Source: Balaenoptera acutorostrata
Lineage: Eukaryota; Chordata; Mammalia; Artiodactyla; Balaenopteridae
Length of the DNA: 64,000 bases
Direction: 5' to 3'
Assembly: GCF_949987535.1 (NCBI RefSeq)
Contig: NC_080078.1
Coordinates: 47,208,207 to 47,272,206 of the forward strand
The translations under genes and the position numbers were made by a program. This document shows, piece after piece, positions 36,785 through 47,788 of this stretch; positions within the stretch are counted from its first letter, which is position 1, and every line of letters begins with the position of its first letter. The notes under the pieces are model-generated. The model was not told the DNA's origin. It saw nothing but the letters and a program-made list of their open reading frames with translations, and did no database searches.

Positions 36785-37035
36785 ATATTAATAGCTAATA
36801 CATATTGAGCTTTACTATATGCGATTCACTGTGTTAAGAGCTCTTAATTGCCTCATTTCATTTAAGTTCTCCCATTTTCAGATGAAATAGGTTTAATTCT
36901 TATACCCATTTTAGACAGGAGTAAACTGAGGTTCACAACGGCATACATTTGCCTGAATTCACAGAGCCAATAGATGCTTGAGCCAGGATAGAGATCTAGG
37001 CACTCTGAACTCCAAAGCCACACTCTGTAACGTGC
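36785..37035 (-). repeat. MIR SINE, nearly complete
   Basis: TAATACATATTGAGCTTTACTATATG, CTTAATTGCCTCATTTCATTTAA, ATACCCATTTTAGACAGGAG, AAACTGAGGTTCACAACGGC and ACAGAGCCAATAGATGCTTG follow the complement of MIR over its full length. Confidence 0.85.
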
Positions 37036-37714
37036 AGACACATTTCTATTGTAGAAACCAAAAGAAAAGATCACAAGATAATTTTGCTTCCGTTAACTGA
37101 TAGAAAACTGACCATTTTAGCCTTTGGGGAATGTACTACTTAAAAAAAAAAAAAAAAAAAGCAAATCTAATCAATAACCCCAAGTGGGCATCACTTATGA
37201 AGGGAAAGCAAACTGGAAGTGGAGAAAGGAGGTAACTCAGGGGACCTTTAAAAGCTGGATGTGTTCATGTCAATAGAGTTTGAAAGCTGAGGGAATTGAC
37301 AAAGTCACTGTAGCACAACCACTAGCTATTATTTTTGAAAATGCACGCACAGGCAGAACTCCCTCAAGCTTGGAAAACAGTAAATGTAATGCCCAACTCA
37401 GAAAATAGGACCAAGGATGTCTGTGGTCACTACAAGCAGTTGAAATGCAATTTTAGAATGCTGGTTTCTACTGTGTTCAGGGGATGTCTTCAAGCAAAAG
37501 TCACTCCCTGATAGATGATAAATGAGTCAGACTTTCACCCAGTCTAATTTTAGCCTTCTCTGGCTCCTGGTAGACAGATTATAAAACCGATGTAGGAAAT
37601 TGGTGGTGGACTTTTGCCTCCTCTAATTCCAGCCCTTTCACTGTGCAAACATTTTCTGAATGCCTATCTATGCCATGGTTTGTACCCTCTAGCATCTCAT
37701 ATTCTACCTGGAGA
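37036..37714. other. Intron; A-run only
   Basis: An A20 run at 37141-37160. Nothing else recognised. Confidence 0.45.
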
Positions 37715-37945
37715 GAACTTTTCATTCTACAAATAGCTACTGAATAGCAACTCCAAGCCAAACATGATATCAGGGGCTGTGTCATACACTGTTTGCAAAC
37801 CTCCCAATACGCTTGAAGGCCAGGTCTTATTATTCTCATTATTTTGATGAATAAGATGAAGTTCAGAGACATTGAGTAACAAGCTTAAGACCACACAGCT
37901 GGTGAGAATAGAGCTGGGTCAATCTAGGCAGACTGGACTTGAAAG
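37715..37945 (-). repeat. MIR SINE
   Basis: Complement of MIR: 'ctactgaatagcaactccaagcc', TATTATTCTCATTATTTTGATGAATAAGATGAAG, TTCAGAGACATTGAGTAACA and AGACCACACAGCTGGTGAGA. Confidence 0.8.
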
Positions 37946-37959
37946 GCTACATTCTTGCT

Positions 37960-38410
37960 ATTCTTTTCTACTGTGGGTAAGATAATAAGATGCCTGAGAA
38001 GATGTTTTAGGAATTTAGGGACAAAAATCTTTATCAGTTTGGGAATGAAAGGCAGAGAAAGTGGGATCAAGGAAACTTTCTGGAAGAAGTATATTTACGA
38101 TAAACCTCAGAGAATAATGAGATTTAAATAAGAAATGGGGAGTAAGATTCTGCAGAGGTGATGTGAACAAAGGCACAAGGGACCAAAACTGGACTTCACT
38201 GTAGAAAGTCTAGTTATGGGAAAGAAGATTGGGGCATAAGGTAAGAAGCAAATTAATAAAAGAAGATATTGGAATAATTGGGAATAGAATAAACTTGGGC
38301 GATGGCAGGAGGGGGAAAAGAGGGAAATATCCATTAGCTATGGGAAAAGGTGACTTGAAAATCGTTGGCAACTAATTACATGTGGGAACAGGGGAAAAGA
38401 AATGGTGATA
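37960..38410 (-). mobile_element. Possible L2 fragment
   Basis: GGAAACTTTCTGGAAGAAG, TGTGAACAAAGGCACAAGGG and 'gggaaagaagattggggcat' follow the complement of the L2 3' coding part, strongly diverged. Confidence 0.45.
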
Positions 38411-38554
38411 AGCTACTGCAGACTTAAACCTTTGGATAATGGTGCTGCCATTAATGAAAGAAAAAGAAAAGGAAATGAAAAGGAAAACAAGATGATGGGC
38501 TTAATCTCAGACTAAAAGAATTCTGACGACCTGTCCGTACGCCGCTGTCAGGCA

Positions 38555-38573
38555 CCCCCCCCCGCCCCCCCAC
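38555..38573. repeat. C-run (G-rich on the minus strand)
   Basis: Nine C, one G and seven C in a row, on the transcribed strand a run of 16 G broken by a single C. Confidence 0.95.
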
Positions 38574-38639
38574 CAAGAGCACACACTGGGGTCCCACCTC
38601 CCATGACCACAAGCTCATCATCTTCTTCGTGGTTCTCCA

Positions 38640-39025
38640 CAGCCTCACTTCTCTCTCGCTTTCCACTTGTATTTCACGACTCCCCTGTGAGCGCTTTCAC
38701 TTCAACCGCATCCCAGGCCTCCACTCTTGCCCTCTTGCGTCCACCTCCCACACCTTTCCCTGTCCTGTTCCAGCATCTTCCTTCCTGAGGGTGCTGATGA
38801 GGATTCTACCCCTCGTCTCAGATCAACTCCAGCTCCCACCTCCTCCACTCAGTCCTGACTACGTCAACTAACGGACTTTACCATAATTTCTTTTCTCATG
38901 CATATTATACGTGTCTTCCAGCCAGCAGTGATCTCTTTTAGGGTCAGGACTGTGTCTTCCTTTTTGTTCTTTTTTTCTCTCTCACAGCACGTATGCCAGT
39001 GTTAAATTAAATACATAGTCTTCAA
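38640..39025 (+). mobile_element. Probable L2 3' end fragment
   Basis: A pyrimidine-rich part followed by TTTTAGGGTCAGGACTGTGT, 'cacagcacgtatgccagtg' and 'aatacatagtcttcaatcaac' resembles the degraded L2 3' UTR. Confidence 0.45.
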
Positions 39026-40224
39026 TCAACAGTTGTAAACAACTGGCTTTAGAATTCATTTCTTTAGTCCCTGAATATGCTTCTATATTCTAGAGAGCTC
39101 TGTGAAAATGAAATGAATTCTAGCTAGGAATGTGGTTCAAAAGGACCTCTCTTACCTTTGGAGGCCTTTCAAAGTACCTGAAATTCCACTATTAGAGGTT
39201 CATCCTTTGGGTCTTAAATACCCTTCCATCCTTCATCATTTCTAAAAAAAATGGAAATGGTCCCCAAAGGGATAACGTTTTATTCCACTACTGGGTGGTA
39301 CTTTGCATGGAAGTTGAGATGGTTGACAGAGAGGAAGACGGACGCAGATAACTGAGAGCAAAGCACCATGGCCTTTTACACAGCAGATGTTCTCAGAGAG
39401 CAGGAATGCAAGAAAAGCAGGGGACAGGTAAAAAAGATGAGGAGGCCAAGTTTGTGGAATTCACCATTTTTAACAACGATGGCCCCTCATGATCAGGTGA
39501 CTTTTGCGGTCTCCCTGCTCTGTGACTGCATAGCCTGAGCTTCTTCCATTGTTTACAGGCTGTCTTTTTAGAGCCCAACTGCTTTCATAGATTATTCCAT
39601 AATACATCCTAAGTAATTTGAAACAAGGTACAAATCACTAGTCAACCGTGAAATCATCAGAGCACTCAGAATGGAACGACACAAGGATATTGGTCTCATT
39701 TGTAGTTAAGATGCCAGCAAGGCTAAACACCAATTTCTTCCCACTGATTTAAAGCAAGAGCTTCTCTCTCTCTCCTTTTAATTGAATCAAAGTATGGGGA
39801 AAATATTCTGTTAACATCTTCAATACTTCCTCAGCCCAGGCACTTTCTAAGAGGGTCCTGTATCCAATTTTTAAGTTGATGTGGACCCTGCAATTATATT
39901 CAGAATTTGGTCATTGTCCCTTATTCAAACTCAATGTAGTGGCAGAAATATTCATGAACCACAAAAGGCATTTAGACTCAAGTGAAAGGAAAACATAAAA
40001 TAAAAAGTTTGATCCAAAAGTTAAAAAAAAAACAAACAGAAAAACGATTGACATAAAGCCAACTAATTGGCATCTGAGTAGATGCGTGGAAATCAGTGTG
40101 CCATTTCTGAACATTTCTTGAATAGTAGCCTAAGATCTTGGCATCACAGGAAGCTCTAATACCACCATAAGAATTTTCCACAAATCAGTCTGCATTCAGG
40201 TGTTCTCAGAGGACAGCTTCTCAT
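39026..40224. other. Intron with no recognised element
   Basis: AT-rich; nothing assignable. Confidence 0.45.
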
Positions 40225-40302
40225 TTGCCACTGTTCACTCAGGAAGGAGCAGAGTGCCTGGTACTTAGCAGGAGAAAATAAATATTTGTAGAACGAATGA
40301 AC
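40225..40302 (+). repeat. L2 3' tail fragment
   Basis: GTGCCTGGTACTTAGCAGGA then AAATAAATATTTGTAGAACGAATGAAC, the typical L2 3' end. Confidence 0.55.
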
Positions 40303-40469
40303 AGAATTCCACCTCCTGCATTTTTGACCATGACTACAGCAGTACGAATCAATAAATATTTGATTTACTATTCTGCTGCAAAATTCATTAACCACATGGC
40401 TGCACATTCTTAAAAGACCATACCTTGCCAGTCCCTTCTCAATAACTAGAAAAGGAAGGGGATTTGTAA

Positions 40470-40580
40470 TAAGAGAGCAAGCTAATTAACCTCTCTGAAC
40501 CCCAGTTTCTTCATCTGTAAAATGGGGATAATAACATTTCCCTTGGAGAGGCAGTAAAGATGAACTGAGATCATGTATGC
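40470..40580 (+). repeat. MIR SINE fragment
   Basis: GCAAGCTAATTAACCTCTCTGAACCCCAG and TTTCTTCATCTGTAAAATGGGGATAATAAC are close to the MIR core. Confidence 0.88.
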
Positions 40581-40595
40581 TATGCACCTGTCTTG

Positions 40596-40935
40596 GCTTG
40601 CCTCCCCCAGAAGCAGACCTTGAGACAAGGCAGTAATATATGTGGAGGACATTCCCAGAAACACGGTTAGGAAAGTGGGAAGTGAGCGATGGAAGAGGAG
40701 ACTATTAACAAAGGGTGGTTATCAAACCAGTTACCACTGTGGGCATTTGGGGCACAATCCCACTGGGGAACTTTGGGAAATGGTGTAGAACATACACTTC
40801 AGAGTTATCTTGTCTGAGGAGCAAAAGAAGTGGGGTATTTATCCACCACATCCCAGCACTCATGGACTGCACGTGGCTGGTGTGTGTGTGGCGATGTTGA
40901 TTCCTTGACATTCTGACCTGCCCTGGTCTTCAGCA
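40596..40935. repeat. Possible old LTR-like repeat, not assigned
   Basis: 'cccccagaagcagaccttgagacaagg' and 'cactggggaactttgggaaat' sound like a widespread old repeat, but I cannot name the family. Low confidence. Confidence 0.25.
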
Positions 40936-41838
40936 GAGCAGGTTCTGGAAGTCAGAGGATGCTTTCAGAGAGACACGCAGGTTCTGGTGGGTGGATGTCC
41001 GGCTGGCTGCATGGACATGATGAGTGTGGAGAGGAGAGGCAGGGGCTGCACCAGCTGCAGAGCCTGACTTCGTACGTGGCACCCAGGACACGTTCCGTAA
41101 ATAGCTGCCAATTATCATTGCATCTGTAAAGACTTGCTGGGCCTCTAAGAAGTGCTCCTCTTCAGAAGTAAACGTTTAATTTCAGTTTTTATAGGGTTTG
41201 GGGAGATCTCAGAGTCTACAAGAGCTTGTCTACTCTAGTCATGAAATATACTCATTATCAGGAATAAAATAACTTGGGAGGGCTGCTTATAGACTATCAA
41301 ATATCAGACAATGACTTTAAAGTAAATAAAATTCATTTTAAATTAATAAAACAATCTCATTTGTCTTAGTATTTTTCCAGGCTCTTGCTTTTAAGGTTTG
41401 CATAGTAGGCATACCAAAGAAAAATTTATCTTGAAATTCTTGACTTAGAAGTAGTAGAGAGGGGAAGGGATGACAAAGAATGATGAACATATTGGTGCCA
41501 ATTATATGTCCTTGGGTCAAATCACATTTTGAGGGGCTTAAAACTTTGGACATTTTATTAGGTGCTGATCCAGTTCATAAATACACCAGAGTTGACTTGT
41601 AAGATCCTAGGTGAATTACACATCCTGTATATTTTTACCAACCTTTGCCCCATACCAATGGCTGTCTCCAGGTAAAATTGCCAACACAGTACTCGAATGA
41701 ATGGATGAAGGAATTAATTAATTAACTTGAATAAATGCAAATAATCCCATGGCTAAACTAATTTGGGAGGCTGCCTAGTCAGTGTATCATAATAATGCCA
41801 GGTAATGAGCTTAAGTAGATGAAAGCATTCATGGCTAC
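40936..41838. other. Intron with no recognised element
   Basis: Nothing assignable. Confidence 0.45.
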
Positions 41839-41857
41839 TGAATGAATGAATGAATGA
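41839..41857 (+). repeat. (TGAA)n short tandem repeat
   Basis: Nearly five TGAA units. Confidence 0.9.
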
Positions 41858-41984
41858 GAGAATAAACACATAAAGACAAAGACCTGTGTAGAATGCCCAG
41901 ATCTTCACTCTACCTGACCAATCAAGTCTTGGATCAAATTTAAAGTAGCCCCTCCTCACCATCCTTATCCCCTCAAAGTCACTA

Positions 41985-42036
41985 TTCAAAAATTAGTAAA
42001 GAAGAAGGTTGGATAATTCATATTGTAAGTGACTTA
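41985..42036 (+). repeat. 52-base dispersed repeat, copy 1
   Basis: Begins TTCAAAAATTAGTAAAGAAG and ends TATTGTAAGTGACTTA. It matches 43573-43624 at 48 of 52 positions without gaps, in the same orientation and 1.6 kb away. I do not recognise the family. Confidence 0.9.
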
Positions 42037-42109
42037 ATCTATCACATAATTCTGTTTTATTTCCTTTAGAGTAAATGAAACTTAATGAAATTATGTCACA
42101 TACTTATTG

Positions 42110-42237
42110 ACCTCCATCTCTCCCCACCAGAGTAAAACCTGAGAGCTGTGTCATTGTGTCCACGGTGTCTAGGACAGCATCTGACAAATAGTATGGACTT
42201 GGTAAATATTTCTGGATGGAATAAATAAAAGAGTGGC
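42110..42237 (+). mobile_element. L2 LINE 3' end
   Basis: CTCCCCACCAGAGTAAAACCTGAGAGCTGTG, GGTGTCTAGGACAGCATCTG, then GTAAATATTTCTGGATGGAATAAATA: the L2 terminus. Confidence 0.75.
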
Positions 42238-43084
42238 TATCAAAAGCACCTTCATAGGGTGCAAAAGAAGAGAAACCACTGAAGGTAAGGTGGGCATAGG
42301 GGCATACACATGGGTTCGGTTGGATGTGGAGGATATATCTTCATGCAAGGTCTTTAGTATTGATGAAATGACCACATACTCTAGGTAAGGATCAGCCCCG
42401 TGTCCATCCCTCCTTCCCAAACTGCAGGTGTGTCCTGTTTTCTCATGTCTCACCAGCCCAGAGAAGAATCTGAGACACCACCCTGCCTGCTGGTGGACCA
42501 CAGACAGCCCTGAGTAGGGTTGCCTCTCAAGCAGCCCAGAGGAATGTGTATCCATCTGTTCTTAAAGTTATCAGAGAAAATTCTGCCTCTTCTGGGAAAT
42601 CTGTCCCAGGACTGCCAAGCTCTCGTCTGGGAGCCCAGCCAGAACCTCAATGAAGTCAGGTCATCTGAAAGCTCTTAACACAGACAGAAATATGGCCAAA
42701 ACACCACTCCCACCCCGCCTGCCTACACTTCAGGGGCATATTTTAATATGTTTTATTTTCATGTTAAAAGTCAAAAACAATTCTTAAAATATGATGTATT
42801 TTAAAAAATTTAACAGCATTTACACTTTATACCTAATAAAGAAATCTCATTCACTGAGGCAACTCTCACTCACTTCAGTTACAGTTATTTATGATTCTTG
42901 CTATATAGAGTAAAAAACAGTGATGTACTTTCAGAAAAAATGGAAAAAGAGAGTACCGAGAGAAGAAAAAAAATGCAAACTAGCTTTCAGTAGGGAAGAT
43001 GCTGACTGTAGAAAGGGAGTCAAAGAATCGATCTGGTCTCTCTCCACAGGGAGACGGTGGCTCATAGGTATGTCAGTTCGAACC
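42238..43084. other. Intron with no recognised element
   Basis: Nothing assignable. Confidence 0.45.
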
Positions 43085-43325
43085 AGCACTTATGGGGCAT
43101 TTACCACGAGCCATTCACAGTGAGGCATTCAAGATACAATGATGCCTAAGACATGTACCTGCCCTCAACCAGCCCAAGTGAAAAATATACTTTTCAAGAA
43201 GAACAGTAATGAAGGTAAAAACAAAGCTGGCCCGGAGGCAGAGCAATCAATTTTCAGGGTTGGCCAAGGAGGTGATATCTGAAGATGGATTTTTGAAATA
43301 ATTAGTAGCTGAATAGGTACATAAG
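43085..43325 (-). mobile_element. Probable L2 fragment
   Basis: GCACTTATGGGGCATTTACC, AGATACAATGATGCCTAAGA and 'gttggccaaggaggtgatatctgaag' follow the complement of L2. It is followed by a GAGAGA stretch and a T19 run at 43346-43361. Confidence 0.5.
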
Positions 43326-43572
43326 AGACAGAGAGAGAGTGTGCTTTTTTTTTTTTTTTTCCAGAAAAACAGGGCATTTATGATGAGTTCAGAATTTGGA
43401 GGAAACCACACTAAAACAATTTTTTAAAGTATGTGGTTATTGTAATTTGTTCAAACATGCTCAGAGGATAAAGCAAAGGCAGAAGTGTTTTAGAAGAAAT
43501 TGGAAGATTCCAGGAATGGTTAACATACAAATTAAACATACCATTGGAGTTTATATTTTTCTGGAAAGATAT

Positions 43573-43624
43573 TTCAAAAATCAGTAAAGAAGAAGCTTGG
43601 ATAGTTCATATGGTAAGTGACTTA
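43573..43624 (+). repeat. 52-base dispersed repeat, copy 2
   Basis: Begins TTCAAAAATCAGTAAAGAAG and ends TATGGTAAGTGACTTA. It differs from copy 1 at four positions. One change creates ATGGTAAGTG, which resembles a consensus splice donor on the plus strand, antisense to MACROD2. Confidence 0.9.
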
Positions 43625-45784
43625 TAATTAGAGAAATTCATTTCTATAAATAGGAGTATTGGGTAGATGGAGCAAGGCTGTCTACCACATACTTTTCTCC
43701 ATGTTCTCATCCACTCCCACTTTTGAATAAATGGTCTCAGTGAGTGACTTATCTTTCAAGAGAAGAAGAGCCAGTCAGAATAAACCAAGCACCAACAAAC
43801 CATGTGGGATGGCTGCCTCAACCAGTGAGCGACCATTGGTAGGTAGCAGAGGTCCCCCATCAAATGTCTAAAATTAGAGAAGGGACTTCTATATTCAATT
43901 AGGCTTGGAGAAAACAGAGGATTTTCTCAAGTGGAGGGAGGAAGAACAGGGTGCTTAATAGCAGGGTAAGTTTGTGATGAAATATCCAGTAAACTTAACT
44001 TTTTCTTAAATGTATTTTGTAAAATAGACTCTGTTTTTAGAGCAGTTTTAAATGAATTCTTAAAGTTGAGTTCTTAGTTTAAGCCTTTGTTAGATCTCTG
44101 TATTAGTGGCTATCTCCACCATCCTTTCCTGGTGTAAGCTGAATCAAGTGGTCCACACAGTCTAAGTCAAGTATGGCAAATATGTGGCTTCTCCACACCT
44201 AGTCTCTCCTCCTTCTCTGGCAGACATCACCAATCAACAACAGTACTCTTTTTCTCTGAACCCACACGTGGACTTTCAGTCCTTTTCCACACAGCCCTTC
44301 AGACAGCCATTCCTCTCCACTGGTACTGACATATGAGATGTAGTTCAGACTGTCCATCCCTGAGCTTCGTGACCCAATAGTCACGAGCTCCTAGGGAACT
44401 CTGGGGTTATTCAAAGAGTTTTATGAATCCAAATGTGTATCAAGACTGGCCTTTAGCGTGACTAGCACACTTCATACATGTGTATGTTACTACTTTACAA
44501 GTGTATGCATTAATTTCAGTTAACAAAATACAGACACTTTGTAAAACATTACAGAAGTCATAGCTGCTTTTTTACTACTATAGAATAGAGACCTGTGACC
44601 TTTATTTTGATGTTACCAAAAAACCCCTCTTATTGGATAAATTTGGGAACCACTGGTTCTTGGTTGTCCTTGGCATGGAGCACCAATGTTTACCCTGTGA
44701 AATCTGCCAAAAGTTGTAGTTATAGCACCCTCAAGGCAGACAAAAACAAAACTATGACACAAATATATTACAAATTACAACTCTATTCAGTCAGTAAATA
44801 TTGTTCTCCTCTTTAGCAAACTTGAGGTGGAACAAAAGTCAAGTAGCTTCCAAACCAACAAGTAAACCAAAGCATCAAGAAACCAAACTACCACTAGTGT
44901 ATTTAAAATGGCACAGCTGTAATATCTATTTGCTTCTTTGTCCAAATATCATAGTAATAGCAGTTTCCTTTACTATATTACAAAGATTTTTTTAAAGAAT
45001 TATAGAAACAAGAGGTCATGACATGCCTTGAAAAGTACATATGCTATACAAATGTAAGGGGTTCTCATCACTTCTGATTATAGATTATTTGCAACTGCCC
45101 TACAGTAAAAACTTCATTCTGAAATATTTTCATTAGGTACACTTAATTTTTGGTGATCTCTATTTTTCTGAAAAAAAGCAAAGCTAGTAAGAACTTGGCG
45201 TTGTTATTATATACCCCAAAGGCATTCATAAAATATCTGTGAACATGGACAATGTCCATACAAAAGTCATACTTCACATTTCACAAGCATTCTCTCCAAT
45301 AATTTTCCAAGAGTAAATTTTCACTTCACCTAGATGGTTTCTAAGAGGAAATGTTTTGGGATAGTCCCAAAATTGGCAAGAAGGGAACTCCATCTGGAAA
45401 CTAGATTTCATGTAGTTCTTACAGACATATCATTTTCACCTAGCAGGATTCCAACATAATTTGGGTAGGGTCTGTGATTTTGATTTGTTCATAGATTTAA
45501 AGGGAAAAAAATGCCAGCAGTTGTTAGTATGTTCAATAAAAGATGTAAATTGGGTTAATTTAGTTCTAGAACTAAAAAAAAAAAAATCTTATTTTTACAC
45601 AGCAAGTTTACCCAAAGAAGTCTACAGTTTGGTTGTTTTTTACACAGAAAAGGGTTCATTTATACCTTCAATGCATAAACAAAAATATATAGTAATTCAG
45701 GGAAAACCCCGAGGTTGCAGTTTTAAGCCACCAAGTTTCACGATGGTTTGTGAGACAGCAATAGTAACTAGACCAGTTCATTTT
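43625..45784. other. Intron with no recognised element
   Basis: AT-rich; an A13 run near 45574. No repeat family or exon recognised. Confidence 0.45.
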
Positions 45785-46010
45785 ATTCAATAGGCATTTA
45801 CTGAGGGCTGGTAGAAGCACCGGGCTATATTGTATACAGTGGGGGGAGGTATATAAAAATAAGCAGTATTTCACTTAAGCTTCAAATGATCGTACAATTT
45901 ATGTAAGGTAGGTCTTGTTATCCTTGTATTAAAATAAAGCAACAAGCCAAAGGAGGGTTTAATAACTTGCTTACAATAGTCCAGCAAATGTGTATAATAC
46001 TGTAAGGACT
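45785..46010 (-). repeat. Possible MIR fragment
   Basis: ATAGGCATTTACTGAGGGCTGG, then 'ggtaggtcttgttatccttg' and 'taataacttgcttacaatagtcc' follow the order of a reversed MIR. Confidence 0.45.
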
Positions 46011-46481
46011 CAGCCTAAGGACTTCTAAGCCCTGGTTCCATGCTCATTAATGATAAAATGCTGTAATTTGCCTTCCTACAGAGGACAGTCTAGTAGAGAA
46101 GAAAAGTGCAACATATAACCCTAGTATTAAGTAAAAATAGTGAATGTGTTAAGAAAAATACAAAAATTATTGATAGAACAGAGAGAATTTATTTCTGGCA
46201 AGGGTAGAAAGAGACAACTTCAATCAAATGGCTAGACAGTGATGCCTTATCGCATTCCTCTAATGTAAATCTATATCGTAAGAAGAACATCCCTGGAATC
46301 CTTTTAACATGAATCTTATGCAAAAACACAATATGGAAAAAATTAAAATTATTCGTGGTGAAGAAGAGTGAGGCTTCCTTGCCCATCTTCTCTGCATCTA
46401 GCCTCAATTCTCCATCACACTTAGGTGGTTTACTCTGGGCCATGCAGAACTCACTTTGAAAATCATTGATTTAGTAGAAAA

Positions 46482-46538
46482 GATCACCAAACATATGCAA
46501 GATCACCAAGCATATGCAAGATCATCAAGCATATGCAA
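46482..46538 (+). repeat. 19-base tandem repeat, three copies
   Basis: GATCACCAAACATATGCAA, GATCACCAAGCATATGCAA and GATCATCAAGCATATGCAA stand head to tail at 46482-46500, 46501-46519 and 46520-46538. Adjacent units differ by one base. Confidence 0.97.
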
Positions 46539-46600
46539 GAGGCTGTGGTGATTTGATAGAAATGGGAGTGCAGTGCTCTGTCCCTCAGGGTCAAGAAAGG

Positions 46601-46789
46601 CCATCATTGGATGAATGGATAAAGAAGATGTGGCACATATATACAATGGAATATTACTCAGCCATAAAAAGAAATGAAATGGAGTTATTTGTAGTGAGGT
46701 GGATGGAGTTACAGTCTGTCATACAGAGTGAAGTAAGTCAGAAAGAGAAAAATAAATACAGTATGCTAACACATATATATGGAATCTAA
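46601..46789 (+). pseudogene. L1 ORF2p C-terminal fragment
   Basis: About 60 codons of the ORF2p C terminus remain open, with WHIYTMEYYSAIKRNEMELF, and end in YGI before the stop. The endonuclease and reverse transcriptase domains are absent through 5' truncation. The upstream part of the same open frame (46514-46600) is not L1. Confidence 0.85.
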
Positions 46790-47169
46790 GGGGGGAAAAA
46801 AAGGTCATGAAGAACCTAGTGGCAAGACGGGAATAAAGACACAGACCTACTAGAGAATGGACTTGAGGATATGGGGAGGGGGAAGGGTAAGCTGTGACAA
46901 AGTGAGAGAGAGGCATGGACATATATACACTACCAAACGTAAAATAGATAGCTAGTGGGAAGCAACCGCGTAGCACAGGGAGATCAGCTCGGTGCTTTGT
47001 GACCACCTAGAGGGGTGGGATAGGGAGGATGGTAGGGAGGGAGATGCAAGAGGGAAGAGATATGGGGACATATGTATATGTATAACTGATTCACTTTGTT
47101 ATAAAGCAGAAAGTAGCACACCATTGTAAAGCAATTATACTCCAATAAAGATGTTTAAAAAAAAAAAAA
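46601..47169 (+). mobile_element. Recent L1, 5'-truncated 3' end
   Basis: The last part of ORF2 is still open to about 46789 (WIKKMWHIYTMEYYSAIK, then a stop), followed by a 3' UTR ending CAATTATACTCCAATAAAG and a poly-A tail. The target duplication AAGAAAGGC is perfect at 46593-46601 and 47170-47178. Only the ORF2 C terminus remains, so it cannot move by itself. Confidence 0.93.
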
Positions 47170-47319
47170 AAGAAAGGCAAACAGAAACCATCACGGTTAT
47201 TGTAACAGAATGTATTCTCAGGGATTGGTCAAACAGGTTTTGAAAGATTAAAAGGTAACACATGCAAAGCAGGAAGCAACTACCACTCAAAGGTCTAGTG
47301 GACAAAGGGAACTAGTTTT

Positions 47320-47617
47320 TTTTTTTTAACATCTTTATTGGAGTATAATTGCTTTACAATGGTGTGTTAGTTTCGCTTTATAACAAAGTGAATCAGTTAT
47401 ACATATACATATGTCCCCATATCTCTTCCCTCTTGCATCTCCCTCCCTCCACCCTCCCTATCCCACCCCTCTAGGTGGTCACAAAGCACCAAGCTGATCT
47501 CCCTGTGCTATGCAGCTGCTTCCCACTAGCTATCTATTTTACGTTTGGTAGTGTATATATGTCCATGTCACTCTCTCACTTTGTCAACTCTTACCCTTCC
47601 CCCTCCCCATGGACTTG
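47320..47617 (-). mobile_element. Recent L1, 5'-truncated 3' end, opposite strand
   Basis: Poly-T then AACATCTTTATTGGAGTATAATTGC, the complement of the L1 3' UTR also seen at 46900-47157, ending near CCCCTCCCCAT. The target duplication AGGGAACTAGTTTT (47306-47319) and AGGGAGCTAGTTTT (47618-47631) differs at one base. The 5' junction carries a tiny inverted piece (see findings). Confidence 0.93.
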
Positions 47618-47788
47618 AGGGAGCTAGTTTTGATCACTGGAACTTAGAGGCTTGGAGGAGTGTCCCCTGCAGGGCGGAAACCCAGACCTTGAGGAACGGG
47701 CACTGCTCACTTGGTACTGGAGGCTCAGGACCTTGAAGGAGGTCCTCAAGTTTCGGGAATCCAGATCTCTGAGGAGGGCATTGAAGGA

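Noticed and set aside
43573..43624. Splice donor of a plus-strand gene at 43613
   Set aside because: The motif is good, but there is no matching acceptor, homology or reading frame. It is kept only as a note to the 52-base repeat.
46482..46538. CRISPR-like array
   Set aside because: The units are contiguous with no spacers, and this is mammalian DNA.
46514..46789. 91-codon plus-strand frame as a host gene
   Set aside because: Its C-terminal two thirds is the end of L1 ORF2p from an inserted element; the first part is intron and the 19-base repeat.
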